DNA of 64,000 bases, taken from positions 186,001-250,000 of the forward strand of contig JAFEDT010000001.1 in NCBI GenBank assembly GCA_018241445.1. The letters are read 5' to 3'. The stretch is from Pseudomonadota bacterium. GTDB lineage: Bacteria > Pseudomonadota > Gammaproteobacteria > Steroidobacterales > Steroidobacteraceae. The notes beneath the pieces were generated by a model. The model did not search any database and was not told the origin of the DNA. It saw only the letters and a list, made by a program, of their open reading frames with translations. Position numbers and translations under genes: made by a program. The stretch's first letter is position 1. Every line of letters starts with the position of its first letter. Positions 35,033-43,199 of the stretch are shown here, in pieces.

Positions 35033-35782
35033 TCAGGCCAGCTCCACCGCCTCCACCGCAAACGCCGGCGCCGCGGCCAGGCGGAAGGCGAAGGACTTCG
35101 CCACGAACACCAGGCGGAAGCGGTCGATCGGTTCGCGGCGCGCCGAGTAGCTGACGCCTGACACCTCTACCACCCACTCGAAGTTCAGCAGTCCCAGCAG
35201 TTCCTCCTCGCGCGTATCCGCGGGACGCGACACCAACTGCTGTTCCTCGCGCGATTCCTTCATTCCGTACTCGCGCTCCAGCAACTCGTACAGCGAGCCG
35301 CTGTCGCGGCCGGAGCGGAAGTGGCCGCCCAGATTCGGCGCCAGCAGCTTCGGGATCACGGCGGACTCCAGGATCAGGGGCCGCCGGTTCAGCAGCCGCA
35401 GGCGCGACAGCTCCCAGACGCTCGCTCCCGCCTGCAGCGCGAGCGCCTTGCTCTCCTCGGCGCTGGCCTCGCGGGCGGTGCATGCGAGTACGCGTGTCGT
35501 GAGCTTCGAGTGCGCATCCAGGTGCAGGCCGTTGCGCAGGCTGCCCATGCGGGTCGTTTCGGCCCGCAGCCGCGAGCGGGCCACGAAGGTGCCGCGCCCC
35601 TGTTCGCGCCGCACCACGCCCTGGTTGGCCAGTTCCTGCAGTGCCCGGCGCACGGTCACCAGGCTGACGCCGGCCAGCACCGCGAGCTTCGCCTCCGGCG
35701 GCAGTTGCGCATCCTCCTGCAGGCGGTTCTCGTCGATGTACTGCAGGATGAAGGCGATGGTTTTTTCGTAGAGCGCGCGCAT
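35033..35782 (-). CDS. GntR-family (HutC/UTRA) transcriptional regulator
   Basis: A 249-residue regulator. The start is set at the internal ATG (MRALYEKTIAFILQYIDENRL) because the winged-helix domain begins there and the promoter-like TATAAT lies just upstream. The winged helix spans about 1-70 (QLPPEAKLAVLAGVSLVTVRRALQELANQGVV, then GRGTFVA). The C-terminal UTRA ligand-binding domain includes VWELSRLRLLNRRPLILESAVIP and VEVSGVSYSARREPIDRFRLVFVA. Its gene converges on the kinase gene with a 24-base gap. It most likely controls that operon and itself through the shared 13-base motif. Confidence 0.9.
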   Translation of the reverse strand: MRALYEKTIAFILQYIDENRLQEDAQLPPEAKLAVLAGVSLVTVRRALQELANQGVVRREQGRGTFVARSRLRAETTRMGSLRNGLHLDAHSKLTTRVLACTAREASAEESKALALQAGASVWELSRLRLLNRRPLILESAVIPKLLAPNLGGHFRSGRDSGSLYELLEREYGMKESREEQQLVSRPADTREEELLGLLNFEWVVEVSGVSYSARREPIDRFRLVFVAKSFAFRLAAAPAFAVEAVELA

Positions 35783-35811
35783 CTGCCCCTGGTTGCCGGC
35801 CCGATCCCTTA

Positions 35812-35824
35812 TTAGGTCATTATA
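35812..35824 (-). promoter_or_regulatory. Minus-10 box and candidate autoregulatory operator of the GntR gene
   Basis: The minus strand reads TATAATGACCTAA here, with a perfect TATAAT at 35824-35819, 30 bases before the chosen ATG. The wider TATAATGACCTAATA is an imperfect palindrome. It matches 11 of 13 bases with the site at 28369-28381, upstream of the operon's first gene. Confidence 0.5.
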
Positions 35825-35936
35825 GGGACTTCCGGGGCGGCGGGATCGGGCCCACCGCCGCCAAATCGCGGGGGAGTGCGGCACGCACGGGCCTGCCAAG
35901 GGACCAGGGTGGCGCCGCAGAGCCGCCGGCCAGGCT

Positions 35937-37121
35937 TCAGCCTCCCCCGGATCCTGCGGCCGCCTCGAGTCCCTGGCTGATATCCGCCAGCAGGTCCTGC
36001 GGGTCCTCCAGCCCGATCGACAGGCGGATGGTCCCGGGCGTGATCGCAGAGACAGCGCGTTCTTCAGGGTTCAGATCGCGGTTGCCCATCAGCTGCGGCG
36101 TCAGGATCAGCGACTCGGTCGATCCCAGGCTGGCGGTCAACGCAAACAGCTGCAGCGCGTCCGCGAAGCGCCTGCCTGCGGCCTCGCCCCCCTTCAGGTC
36201 GAAGCTGACGATGGTGCCCGCCTCCTGCATCTGCCGCATGGCGAGCGCGTGCTGCGGGTGCGAAGGCAGCCCCGGGTAGTGCACGCGTTCCACGGCAGCA
36301 TGCCCTTCCAGGAACTGCGCCACGCGCAGCGCCGTGGCGGCCTGGGTGCGGTAGCGCACGAAGTAGGTCTTCATGCCGCGCAGGATCAGGAATGCCGCGT
36401 GCGGGTCGAGCGTGCCGCCCAGGACCCCGAAGTCGGTGCGCATGCCGCGGATCAGCTCGGCCCGGCCGATCACCGCCCCGCCCATGACGTCGCCAGCGCC
36501 GGAGGCGTACTTGGTCAGGCTGTGCACGAACACATCCACGTCGAAGCCGCCATGCTGGTGAAAGCCGGCGAAAGTGTTGTCCATCACCAGCAGCGCGCCG
36601 GCCGCGTGTGCCAGGCGCGCCAGCTGCGCGATGTCCGCCACCCGGGTGACGGGATTGGTGGGGCTCTCGAAGAACACCAGCCGGGCGTGCTGGCGTGCCA
36701 GAGCGCGCTCCACGCCGGGCAGGTCTTCGATCGACAACAGCGTATGCGTGACGCCGAAGCGCGCCAGCAGGCGGCGGATGAAGTAACGGCTGGGGTTGTA
36801 GGTCTCCACGAAGCAGATGACGTGATCGCCCTGCTTCGTGAGCGCCAGCAGCGCCTGCGAGACCGCCGCCGCACCCGAGGCCGTCACCAGGCAGTCCTCG
36901 CGCCCCTGCAGCTGCGCCAGCAGCAGCTCCAGCTGCCGAGTCGTCGGGTTGGAGGCGCGCGAGTAAAAAAACCCGGGCCGTTCCCCGCGCAGGTAGCGCT
37001 CGGTCTCCTCCAGGGAGTCGAACTCGAACTTGACGCTCTGGTAGATCGGCGCCACCAGTGCGTGGTTGCCCGGGGGCAGCTCCACCGGTGGCGGGTGATT
37101 GACGCGGGTATTGTCTTTCAT
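35937..37121 (-). CDS. Cys/Met-metabolism PLP lyase (cystathionine gamma-synthase / methionine gamma-lyase family)
   Basis: A 394-residue PLP enzyme. Family marks: YQSVKFEFDSLEE, FFYSRASNPTTRQLE, TASGAAAVSQALLAL, CFVETYNPSRYF, FFESPTNPVTRVAD, the PLP Lys204 in HSLTKYASGAGDVMGG, and STESLILTPQ. The YSR and ESPTNP elements are common to the whole family, so I cannot decide between gamma-lyase, gamma-synthase and sulfhydrylase. It overlaps the ybdL-like gene by 4 bases (ATGA), which points to methionine or related thio-amino acids as substrate. It is the last gene of the Puu-Pot operon. Confidence 0.88.
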   Translation of the reverse strand: MKDNTRVNHPPPVELPPGNHALVAPIYQSVKFEFDSLEETERYLRGERPGFFYSRASNPTTRQLELLLAQLQGREDCLVTASGAAAVSQALLALTKQGDHVICFVETYNPSRYFIRRLLARFGVTHTLLSIEDLPGVERALARQHARLVFFESPTNPVTRVADIAQLARLAHAAGALLVMDNTFAGFHQHGGFDVDVFVHSLTKYASGAGDVMGGAVIGRAELIRGMRTDFGVLGGTLDPHAAFLILRGMKTYFVRYRTQAATALRVAQFLEGHAAVERVHYPGLPSHPQHALAMRQMQEAGTIVSFDLKGGEAAGRRFADALQLFALTASLGSTESLILTPQLMGNRDLNPEERAVSAITPGTIRLSIGLEDPQDLLADISQGLEAAAGSGGG

Positions 37122-38269
37122 CGGCGGGCGAACTCCCGGAGCCGCGCGGCGGCGGCGTCCAGCGTCTCATCGCGCTTGGCGATGCACAGGCGCACGAAGG
37201 AAAGCGGCTGCGGCTCCTCGTAGAAGGGCGACAACGGTATGGTCGCGACCCGCGCGCGGGTCAGCAGGTCTTCCGCGAACTGCAGGTCGGAGCTGCCCGG
37301 TACCACGGCACCGAAGTCCAGCAGCTGGAAGAAAGTACCCTGCGCCGGCGGCAGGGCGAAACCGCTGCCGGCGAGCGCCGCGCGCAGGCGGTCGCGCTTG
37401 CCCTGGAAGAATCCCGCGAGCCGCGCACCGCAGTCCGGCCGCTCGCCCAGGTACGCGGCAATGGCATGCTGCAGCGGATGGGCGATGCTGAAAGTGTTGA
37501 ACTGGTGCACCTTGCGCAGCTCCGCGGTGAGCGGCGGCGGCGCCACGGCGTAGCCGACCCGCAGGCCGGTCGCGTGCAGGGTCTTGCCGAATGAGAACAC
37601 CGCCACCGACCGCCGCGCGAGCCCCGGGTGCGCCAGCGCACTGTGGTGCAGCTTGCCGTCGAACACCACGTGTTCATAGACCTCATCCGACAGCACCGTC
37701 AAGTCGTGGCGTTGCGCCAGTTCCGCCAGCGCGTCGAGGTCGGCGCGCGCGCTCACCGTGCAGGCCGGATTGTGCGGACTGTTGATCAGTACCAGGCGCG
37801 TGCGCGGTGTAATCGCGGCGCGCACCCGGTCCCAGTCATAGTGGAAGCCCGGCTGCTGCAGCGGCAGGCGCAGGCACCGCCCACCCGCCAGTCGTACCGC
37901 CGGCTGGTAGGAGTCGTACGCCGGATCGAACGCGATCACCTCGTCGCCGGGGCCCACCAGCGCCTGGATGGCCGAGTAGATGGCCTCCGTCGCTCCCAGC
38001 GTAACGGTGATCGCATCCACCGGGTCGACCGCGACGCCGTAGCTGCCGTGAAGCTTGGCCGCAATCCTCTCGCGCAGGGATAGCAGCCCCTCCATCGGGG
38101 CGTACTGGTTGTGCCCGGCGCGCATCGACTCGCCCACCAGCTCGGCCAGGCGCGGATCGATGTCATAGTCGGGAAAGCCCTGGCCCAGGTTCAGCGCGTC
38201 GAGCTCGCGCGCACGGCGCGACATGATCGTGAAGATCGTGGTGCCAACCTCGGGCAGCTTGCTGCGCAC
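37118..38269 (-). CDS. ybdL: Methionine aminotransferase, YbdL-like
   Basis: A 383-residue class I aminotransferase. It follows E. coli YbdL closely: LNLGQGFPDYD, QYAPMEGLLSLRERIA, ITVTLGATEAIYSAIQALVGPGDE, FDPAYDSYQPA, NSPHNPACTV, SDEVYEHVVF, and the PLP Lys229 in FSFGKTLHATGLRVGY. YbdL prefers methionine and also uses Phe and His with 2-oxo acids; kynurenine aminotransferases are close relatives. Coupled by ATGA overlap to the PLP lyase below, and 13 bases after the kinase gene, so cotranscribed with the polyamine genes. Confidence 0.88.
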   Translation of the reverse strand: MRSKLPEVGTTIFTIMSRRARELDALNLGQGFPDYDIDPRLAELVGESMRAGHNQYAPMEGLLSLRERIAAKLHGSYGVAVDPVDAITVTLGATEAIYSAIQALVGPGDEVIAFDPAYDSYQPAVRLAGGRCLRLPLQQPGFHYDWDRVRAAITPRTRLVLINSPHNPACTVSARADLDALAELAQRHDLTVLSDEVYEHVVFDGKLHHSALAHPGLARRSVAVFSFGKTLHATGLRVGYAVAPPPLTAELRKVHQFNTFSIAHPLQHAIAAYLGERPDCGARLAGFFQGKRDRLRAALAGSGFALPPAQGTFFQLLDFGAVVPGSSDLQFAEDLLTRARVATIPLSPFYEEPQPLSFVRLCIAKRDETLDAAAARLREFARR

Positions 38270-38282
38270 CGCGCCTGCCCCC

Positions 38283-39032
38283 TCAATCGCCGGCTTCGGC
38301 CGCGGCCAGGGCCGCGCCGATCACCCCGGCCTGCCCGGTGAAATGCGCCGCCTTCAGCTGCACCGGGGAACTCAGCAACGGCGCGAACTCCGCAAATCGC
38401 TCGCTGACGGCGCCGCCGAGGATGAACACATCCGGCCAGAACAGCTGCTGCATGGCGTGCAGGTAGTCGTTGACACGCGCGGCCCAGGCGGGGAAGTCGA
38501 GGTTCTGCGCCGTGCGCACCCGCGCCGACGCCCACTTTTCCGCATCCGCGCCCCGCAGCTCCATGTGGCCGAACTCCGTGTTCGGCAACAGATGACCATC
38601 GTGGAACACCGCCGAACCGATCCCGGTGCCGAACGTCAGCATGATAACCGTGCCACGCAGCCCCCGGCCGGCGCCCCAACGCACCTCCGCCAGGCCGGCG
38701 GCGTCGGCGTCGTTCAGGACCACCACCTTGCGCCCGAGCGCCTGGCTGGTGAGCGCCACGGCATCGACCCCGATCCAGGACGGATCGATGTTGGCGGCCG
38801 TGTACACCCTGCCGTCCTTGATGACCGACGGCAGCGTGACTCCGACGCGCGGCGCCACGTCCGGCAAGCTCCGCGCAAGCTGCGCCAGGACGGGCAGCAG
38901 CGCAGCAGGCGTGGTCGGCCGCGGGGTCGGCACCGACAGCATCCCCCCTTGCAGCGCGCCGCCACGGGTGTCCAGTCGTCCGGCCTTGACCGACGAGCCC
39001 CCGACATCTATCCCCAGCACGTCCGTCGGCAC
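38283..39032 (-). CDS. ROK-type kinase resembling polyphosphate glucokinase
   Basis: A 249-residue kinase. It starts with the ATP/polyphosphate motif VLGIDVGGSSVKAGRLD, then VGVTLPSVIKDGRVYTAANIDPSW, NDADAAGLAE with the catalytic Asp, and the glycine-rich LTFGTGIGSAVF. Length and order (DIGGS, ND.DAA, GTGIG) match the PpgK group, which phosphorylates glucose with polyphosphate or ATP. It is 9 bases after potI and 13 before the ybdL-like gene, so it belongs to the same transcript even though glucose phosphorylation has no obvious link to putrescine. The phosphate donor cannot be settled from sequence. Confidence 0.85.
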   Translation of the reverse strand: MPTDVLGIDVGGSSVKAGRLDTRGGALQGGMLSVPTPRPTTPAALLPVLAQLARSLPDVAPRVGVTLPSVIKDGRVYTAANIDPSWIGVDAVALTSQALGRKVVVLNDADAAGLAEVRWGAGRGLRGTVIMLTFGTGIGSAVFHDGHLLPNTEFGHMELRGADAEKWASARVRTAQNLDFPAWAARVNDYLHAMQQLFWPDVFILGGAVSERFAEFAPLLSSPVQLKAAHFTGQAGVIGAALAAAEAGD

Positions 39033-39041
39033 AGCCCGCCC

Positions 39042-39893
39042 CTACTGGTTGGACGCGGCCGCGAGCTGCAGGTCGCGCTCGCGGCGCTGCTCGCGCCGCC
39101 GCATCCACACTGTTGATGCGACGATGCCGATGGCGACCACCAATACCATGATGGTGGCGAGGGCGTTCACGTCCGGCGTCACTCCCAGGCGCACCTTGGA
39201 AAAGATCACCATCGGCAGCGTGCTGGAGCCGGGGCCGGCGACGAACTGGGTGATCACCAGGTCATCCCACGACAGCGTGAACGACAGCAGCCACCCGGAG
39301 GCGATCGCCGGCAGGATCAGCGGCAGGGTGACGCGCAGGAACACCGTCAGCGGGCGTGCGCCCAGGTCCATGGCCGCCTCCTCCAGCGATTCATCGAAGC
39401 CGGTCAGGCGCGACTGCACGACCACCGTGACATAGGCCATGCAGAAGGTGATGTGTGCCAGCGTAATGGTCACCGGGCCCGCACCGTGCGGCCAGCCGAT
39501 CAGGTGCTCCAGCGCCACGAACAGCAGCAGCAGCGACAGCCCGGTGATGACCTCGGGCATGACCAGGGGAGCGGCGGTCATGCCGGCCAGCAGGGTACGG
39601 CCGCGGAAGGGACCGAAGCGCGCCAGCGCCATGCCCGCCAGTGTGCCCAGCACCACCGCGCAGGTGGCGGAGATGAAGGCAACGCGCAGCGACAGCCAGG
39701 CGGCTCCCAGTATCTGGCCGTTGTGCAGTAACTCTCCGTACCAGCGCAGTGTCGGCGAACGCGCCGCGTCCCACACGGTCACCAGGCGTGAATAATTGAA
39801 CGAGAAGACGATCATCGACAGGATCGGCACGTACAGGAACACAAGGCCGAGCACCAGCATGCTGCGTGAGAACACGAGGCGCGAGGACTTCAT
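39042..39893 (-). CDS. potI: Putrescine ABC transporter permease, PotI-like
   Basis: A 283-residue inner-membrane permease with six predicted segments and the ABC coupling loop EEAAMDLGARPLTVFLRVTLPLILPAI. The start KSSRLVFSRSMLVLGLVFLYVPILSMIVFSFN is typical of PotC/PotI. It overlaps potH by 4 bases and forms the channel with it. In the spermidine/putrescine family the second permease is this shorter protein. Assigned to putrescine because of the neighbouring puu genes. Confidence 0.92.
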   Translation of the reverse strand: MKSSRLVFSRSMLVLGLVFLYVPILSMIVFSFNYSRLVTVWDAARSPTLRWYGELLHNGQILGAAWLSLRVAFISATCAVVLGTLAGMALARFGPFRGRTLLAGMTAAPLVMPEVITGLSLLLLFVALEHLIGWPHGAGPVTITLAHITFCMAYVTVVVQSRLTGFDESLEEAAMDLGARPLTVFLRVTLPLILPAIASGWLLSFTLSWDDLVITQFVAGPGSSTLPMVIFSKVRLGVTPDVNALATIMVLVVAIGIVASTVWMRRREQRRERDLQLAAASNQ

Positions 39894-40795
39894 GGCGTCT
39901 CACCCGCTTCCGCCTCGACTTCGCGCCGCTGGTAACGCTGGAACAGCAGTATCGGCACCACCAGCAGCAGCAGCATCAGGATCGCGACCGCGCTGGCCAC
40001 AGGCCAGTCCCGGTTCTCGAAAAACTCGTCCGTCAACACGCGGCCGATCATGAGCTGGTCGGTTCGCCCCAGCAGTGTCGGGATGACGTATTCCCCGACC
40101 GCCGGTATGAACACCAGCAGTGATCCGGCGACTATGCCGGGCACGGCCAGCGGCAGGGTGATGCGCAGGAAGGCCCGCCACGGCGGCGCCCCCAGGTCCG
40201 CGGCGGCCTCCAGCAGCGTGATGTCGTGCTTCTCCAGGTTGGCGTACAGCGGCAGGATCATGAACGGCAGGTAGGAATAGACGATACCGATGTAAACGGC
40301 AAAGTCGGTCTGCATCATCACCAACGGCTCGTGAATGATTCCCAACGTCAGCAGTACGTTGTTTATCACCCCATTGGTGTTGAGCAGGCCGATCCAGGCG
40401 TAGACACGCAGCAGGAACGAGGTCCAGAACGGCAGCACGACCAGCATCAGCAGCACCGGGCGCGTCGCATCGCTGGCGCGCGCGATCGCGTAGGCCATCG
40501 GCAGCCCCAGCAGCAGGCACAGCAGAGTCGATACCGCCGCCACCTTCAGCGAATACAGGTAGGAGCTGATATACAGCGGGTCGGTGAACAGGAAAGCGTA
40601 GGCCGAAGTGTGCAGCTCCAGCGACGGCCGCCCATGATGCCAGGCAATGAGCGGCGTGTAGGGCGGGATCGCCAGGCGCACCTCCGAGAAGGAGACGCGG
40701 AAGACGATCAGAAACGGCACCAGGAACAGCAGCAGCAGCCACAGTGTCGGGATGCCGGCAACCAGCCGCCGTCCGGAAGTGCGTGTCAGACGCAT
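39890..40795 (-). CDS. potH: Putrescine ABC transporter permease, PotH-like
   Basis: About 301 residues from the ATG one base after the potG stop; a longer frame upstream would run into potG and is not used. Six hydrophobic segments, starting with LVAGIPTLWLLLLFLVPFLIVFRVSFSE, and an EAAADLGAPPWRAFLRITLPLAVPGI coupling loop. QTDFAVYIGIVYSYLPFMILPLYANLEKH is typical PotB/PotH. Pairs with PotI. Confidence 0.92.
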   Translation of the reverse strand: MRLTRTSGRRLVAGIPTLWLLLLFLVPFLIVFRVSFSEVRLAIPPYTPLIAWHHGRPSLELHTSAYAFLFTDPLYISSYLYSLKVAAVSTLLCLLLGLPMAYAIARASDATRPVLLMLVVLPFWTSFLLRVYAWIGLLNTNGVINNVLLTLGIIHEPLVMMQTDFAVYIGIVYSYLPFMILPLYANLEKHDITLLEAAADLGAPPWRAFLRITLPLAVPGIVAGSLLVFIPAVGEYVIPTLLGRTDQLMIGRVLTDEFFENRDWPVASAVAILMLLLLVVPILLFQRYQRREVEAEAGETP

Positions 40796-40796
40796 A

Positions 40797-41969
40797 CTAT
40801 TCCGACAGCACCACCGGGCTGCTGTCGTGCCAGGAGAGCCAGACCCGCTCCTCGCGCGCGATCGGCCGCTCGCCGCCACGTTCGGTGTTGGGCAGCGTCA
40901 CGCGCAGCGTACGGCCGGAATCGATCTGCACCAGGTAGATAGAGACGTCGCCCATGTAGGCGATTTCGCGCACCGTACCGGCCACCGCGTTCTGCCCGCC
41001 GGACTCCTGCGGCGCCTCGCGGCTGATGTTGATCTTCTCCGGCCGGATGGCGGTCCACACCGTGCCGTTGACGAGCGCACGTGGCGCCTGGCCGGCCCGC
41101 ACCGTGCAGCCCAGGTCGTCGCACTCGATCTGCAGCGGGCCAGCGCCGGCCCCGGCGCCACGCACGCGCCCCTCGAACAGGTTGACCGAGCCGATGAAGT
41201 CAGCCACGAAGCGCGTGGCGGGCGACTCGTAGATATCGCTCGGAGTGCCGATCTGTACGATCCGCCCATGGTTCATGACCCCGAGGCGGGTGCCCAGCGT
41301 CATCGCCTCCTCCTGGTCGTGCGTCACGACGATGAAGGTCACCCCGAGGCGCTGCTGGATGTTCAGCAGCTCGAACTGGGTGTGCTCGCGCAGCTTCCGG
41401 TCAAGCGCCGCCAGCGGCTCATCCAGCAGCAGCAGCTTGGGCCGCTTCACCAGGGCACGTGCCAGTGCCACACGCTGGCGCTGGCCGCCGGAGAGCTGGT
41501 GCGGTTTGCGCGCACCCAGGCCGCCCATGCGCACGATCTCCAGGATTTCCGCGACCTGGCGCCGGATCTCCTCGCGGCCGCGACCTTCCTGCTCCAGCCC
41601 GAAGGCTACGTTCTTCTCCACGCTCATGTGCGGGAACAGCGCGTACGACTGGAACATCATGTTGACTGGCCGCTCGTAGGGCGGAATGGTGCTCATGTCC
41701 ACCCCGTCTATCCAGATACTGCCTGAGGTCGGCTTTTCGAAACCCGCCAGCATGCGCAGCAGGGTGGTCTTGCCCGACCCGGAGCCGCCCAGCAGGCAGA
41801 AGATCTCGCCGCGGCGGATGTCGAGCGATACGTCATCGACCGCGGTGAAGTCGCCGAAGCGCTTGGTGAGGTGGACCACGCGCACGTAGGCGGACGGGTC
41901 GTGGGCGGCGGCGGGCGGTGGGCCGGCAACGGGTTGTGGGCTGTTCATCGAGGCTTGGGTCGGGCTCAC
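40797..41969 (-). CDS. potG: Putrescine ABC transporter ATP-binding protein, PotG-like
   Basis: A 390-residue ATPase. Walker A is LLGGSGSGKTTLLRMLAG, signature HQLSGGQRQRVALARALV, Walker B LLLLDEPLAALD, switch His in VVTHDQEEAM. A TOBE regulatory domain follows after about 270 (WTAIRPEKINIS). The GTG start overlaps the potF stop (GTGA); an ATG at 41948 is an alternative and would drop seven residues. Powers the PotFGHI importer. Confidence 0.94.
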   Translation of the reverse strand: MSPTQASMNSPQPVAGPPPAAAHDPSAYVRVVHLTKRFGDFTAVDDVSLDIRRGEIFCLLGGSGSGKTTLLRMLAGFEKPTSGSIWIDGVDMSTIPPYERPVNMMFQSYALFPHMSVEKNVAFGLEQEGRGREEIRRQVAEILEIVRMGGLGARKPHQLSGGQRQRVALARALVKRPKLLLLDEPLAALDRKLREHTQFELLNIQQRLGVTFIVVTHDQEEAMTLGTRLGVMNHGRIVQIGTPSDIYESPATRFVADFIGSVNLFEGRVRGAGAGAGPLQIECDDLGCTVRAGQAPRALVNGTVWTAIRPEKINISREAPQESGGQNAVAGTVREIAYMGDVSIYLVQIDSGRTLRVTLPNTERGGERPIAREERVWLSWHDSSPVVLSE

Positions 41970-43114
41970 TGGTTGGTCTTGAAGCGTGTCCAGGCGCGGG
42001 TCAGCAAACGCTGGTAGGCGGCATCGCGCGGCGGTTCGGGGACCAGGGTCGCGCGCACCGCCGGCGGCGGGTAGATGCCGGGATCGTCACGCACCGCGGG
42101 ATCCAGTGGCTGCAGATCCACGCGCACGCTGTTGGGGTACTTGAGGTAATTGGAATTGCGCGCCGCGATCTGCGGCCGCAGCAGGAAATTGAGAAACAGG
42201 TGCGCGTTGCGCACATGTGGTGCGTCGGCGGGTATGGCAAAAGTGTCGTAGTTGACGATGGTGCCCTGGCGCGGCAGCCGATAGACGATATCGATACCCT
42301 TGCTCGCCTCCACGGCGCGGTCGTGGGCCTGCTTGACATCCCCGGACCAGCCGAGCGCCAGACACAGGTCGCCGTTGGCCAGATCATTGATGTAACGCGA
42401 AGAACTGAGATAGCGCACGTAGGGGCGAATTGCCTTCAAGGCCTGCTCGGCCGCCTGCAGGTCCTGCGGTGAGCTGCTGCGCGGATCGCGCCCCAGGTAG
42501 ATCAGTGTGTCCGCCACCACTTCCGAGGGCGTATCCAGCACCGACACACCGCAGTCCGCAAAGCGCGCCACCACTTTGGGATCGAAGATCATGCGCCAGT
42601 CGCCCACCGGCGCGTCCGGCATGCGCGCCTTGACCGCCGCGGCGTTGTAGCCGATGCCGGAAGTGATCCACATGTAGTCGATGGCGTACTGGTTGCCGGG
42701 ATCGTAGGAAGCCAGCTTGGCGGCCACGTCAGGATCGACGTTCTTCAGGTTGGGAATCAGCGACTTGTCCAGCTTCTGGTAGATCTCGGCCTGGATCTGG
42801 CGCTGCAGGAACGGCCCGGACGGCGCCACCAGGTCGTAGTTGGTGTGGCCGGTCAGCAGCTTGGTCTCGAGAATTTCGTTGGAGTCGAACACGTCGTAGT
42901 TGACGTGGATGCCCGTCTCTTTCTGGAACTGCGCGATGACCGAGGGCTCGATGTAGTCCGACCAGTTGTAGACGTTGAGGATTTTCTCGGCGGCGGTGGC
43001 CGGATCTGGCTGGGCCGGACCGCGCGCGCAGCCGGCGAGCGCCGCCACGAGCCACACCAGGACTGCGCCGAGCAGCAGGGGGTGGAAAGGGGCAGCTCGC
43101 GCAGGGGTGGTCAC
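41966..43114 (-). CDS. potF: Putrescine-binding lipoprotein, PotF-like
   Basis: A 382-residue periplasmic binding protein with a lipobox (LVAALAGC), so it is membrane-tethered, unlike free E. coli PotF. Polyamine-site features are in place: LNVYNWSDYI, VAPSGPFLQRQ, the acidic Asp in LALGWSGDVKQA, and VNYDTFAIPADAPHVRNAH. Aromatic and acidic residues of the PotF pocket are largely kept (DVF becomes DTF). 85 bases after puuA and overlapping potG, so one transcript is likely. Putrescine is favoured over spermidine by the puu genes upstream. Confidence 0.93.
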   Translation of the reverse strand: MTTPARAAPFHPLLLGAVLVWLVAALAGCARGPAQPDPATAAEKILNVYNWSDYIEPSVIAQFQKETGIHVNYDVFDSNEILETKLLTGHTNYDLVAPSGPFLQRQIQAEIYQKLDKSLIPNLKNVDPDVAAKLASYDPGNQYAIDYMWITSGIGYNAAAVKARMPDAPVGDWRMIFDPKVVARFADCGVSVLDTPSEVVADTLIYLGRDPRSSSPQDLQAAEQALKAIRPYVRYLSSSRYINDLANGDLCLALGWSGDVKQAHDRAVEASKGIDIVYRLPRQGTIVNYDTFAIPADAPHVRNAHLFLNFLLRPQIAARNSNYLKYPNSVRVDLQPLDPAVRDDPGIYPPPAVRATLVPEPPRDAAYQRLLTRAWTRFKTNQ

Positions 43115-43199
43115 TGCCCCTCTTATATATCAGCCGGACAGGGCTGAGAAGGCGCGGCGGCGGCGGGCGAGGGATGCGCCCGGTCCTCGGCGCGCGCGC

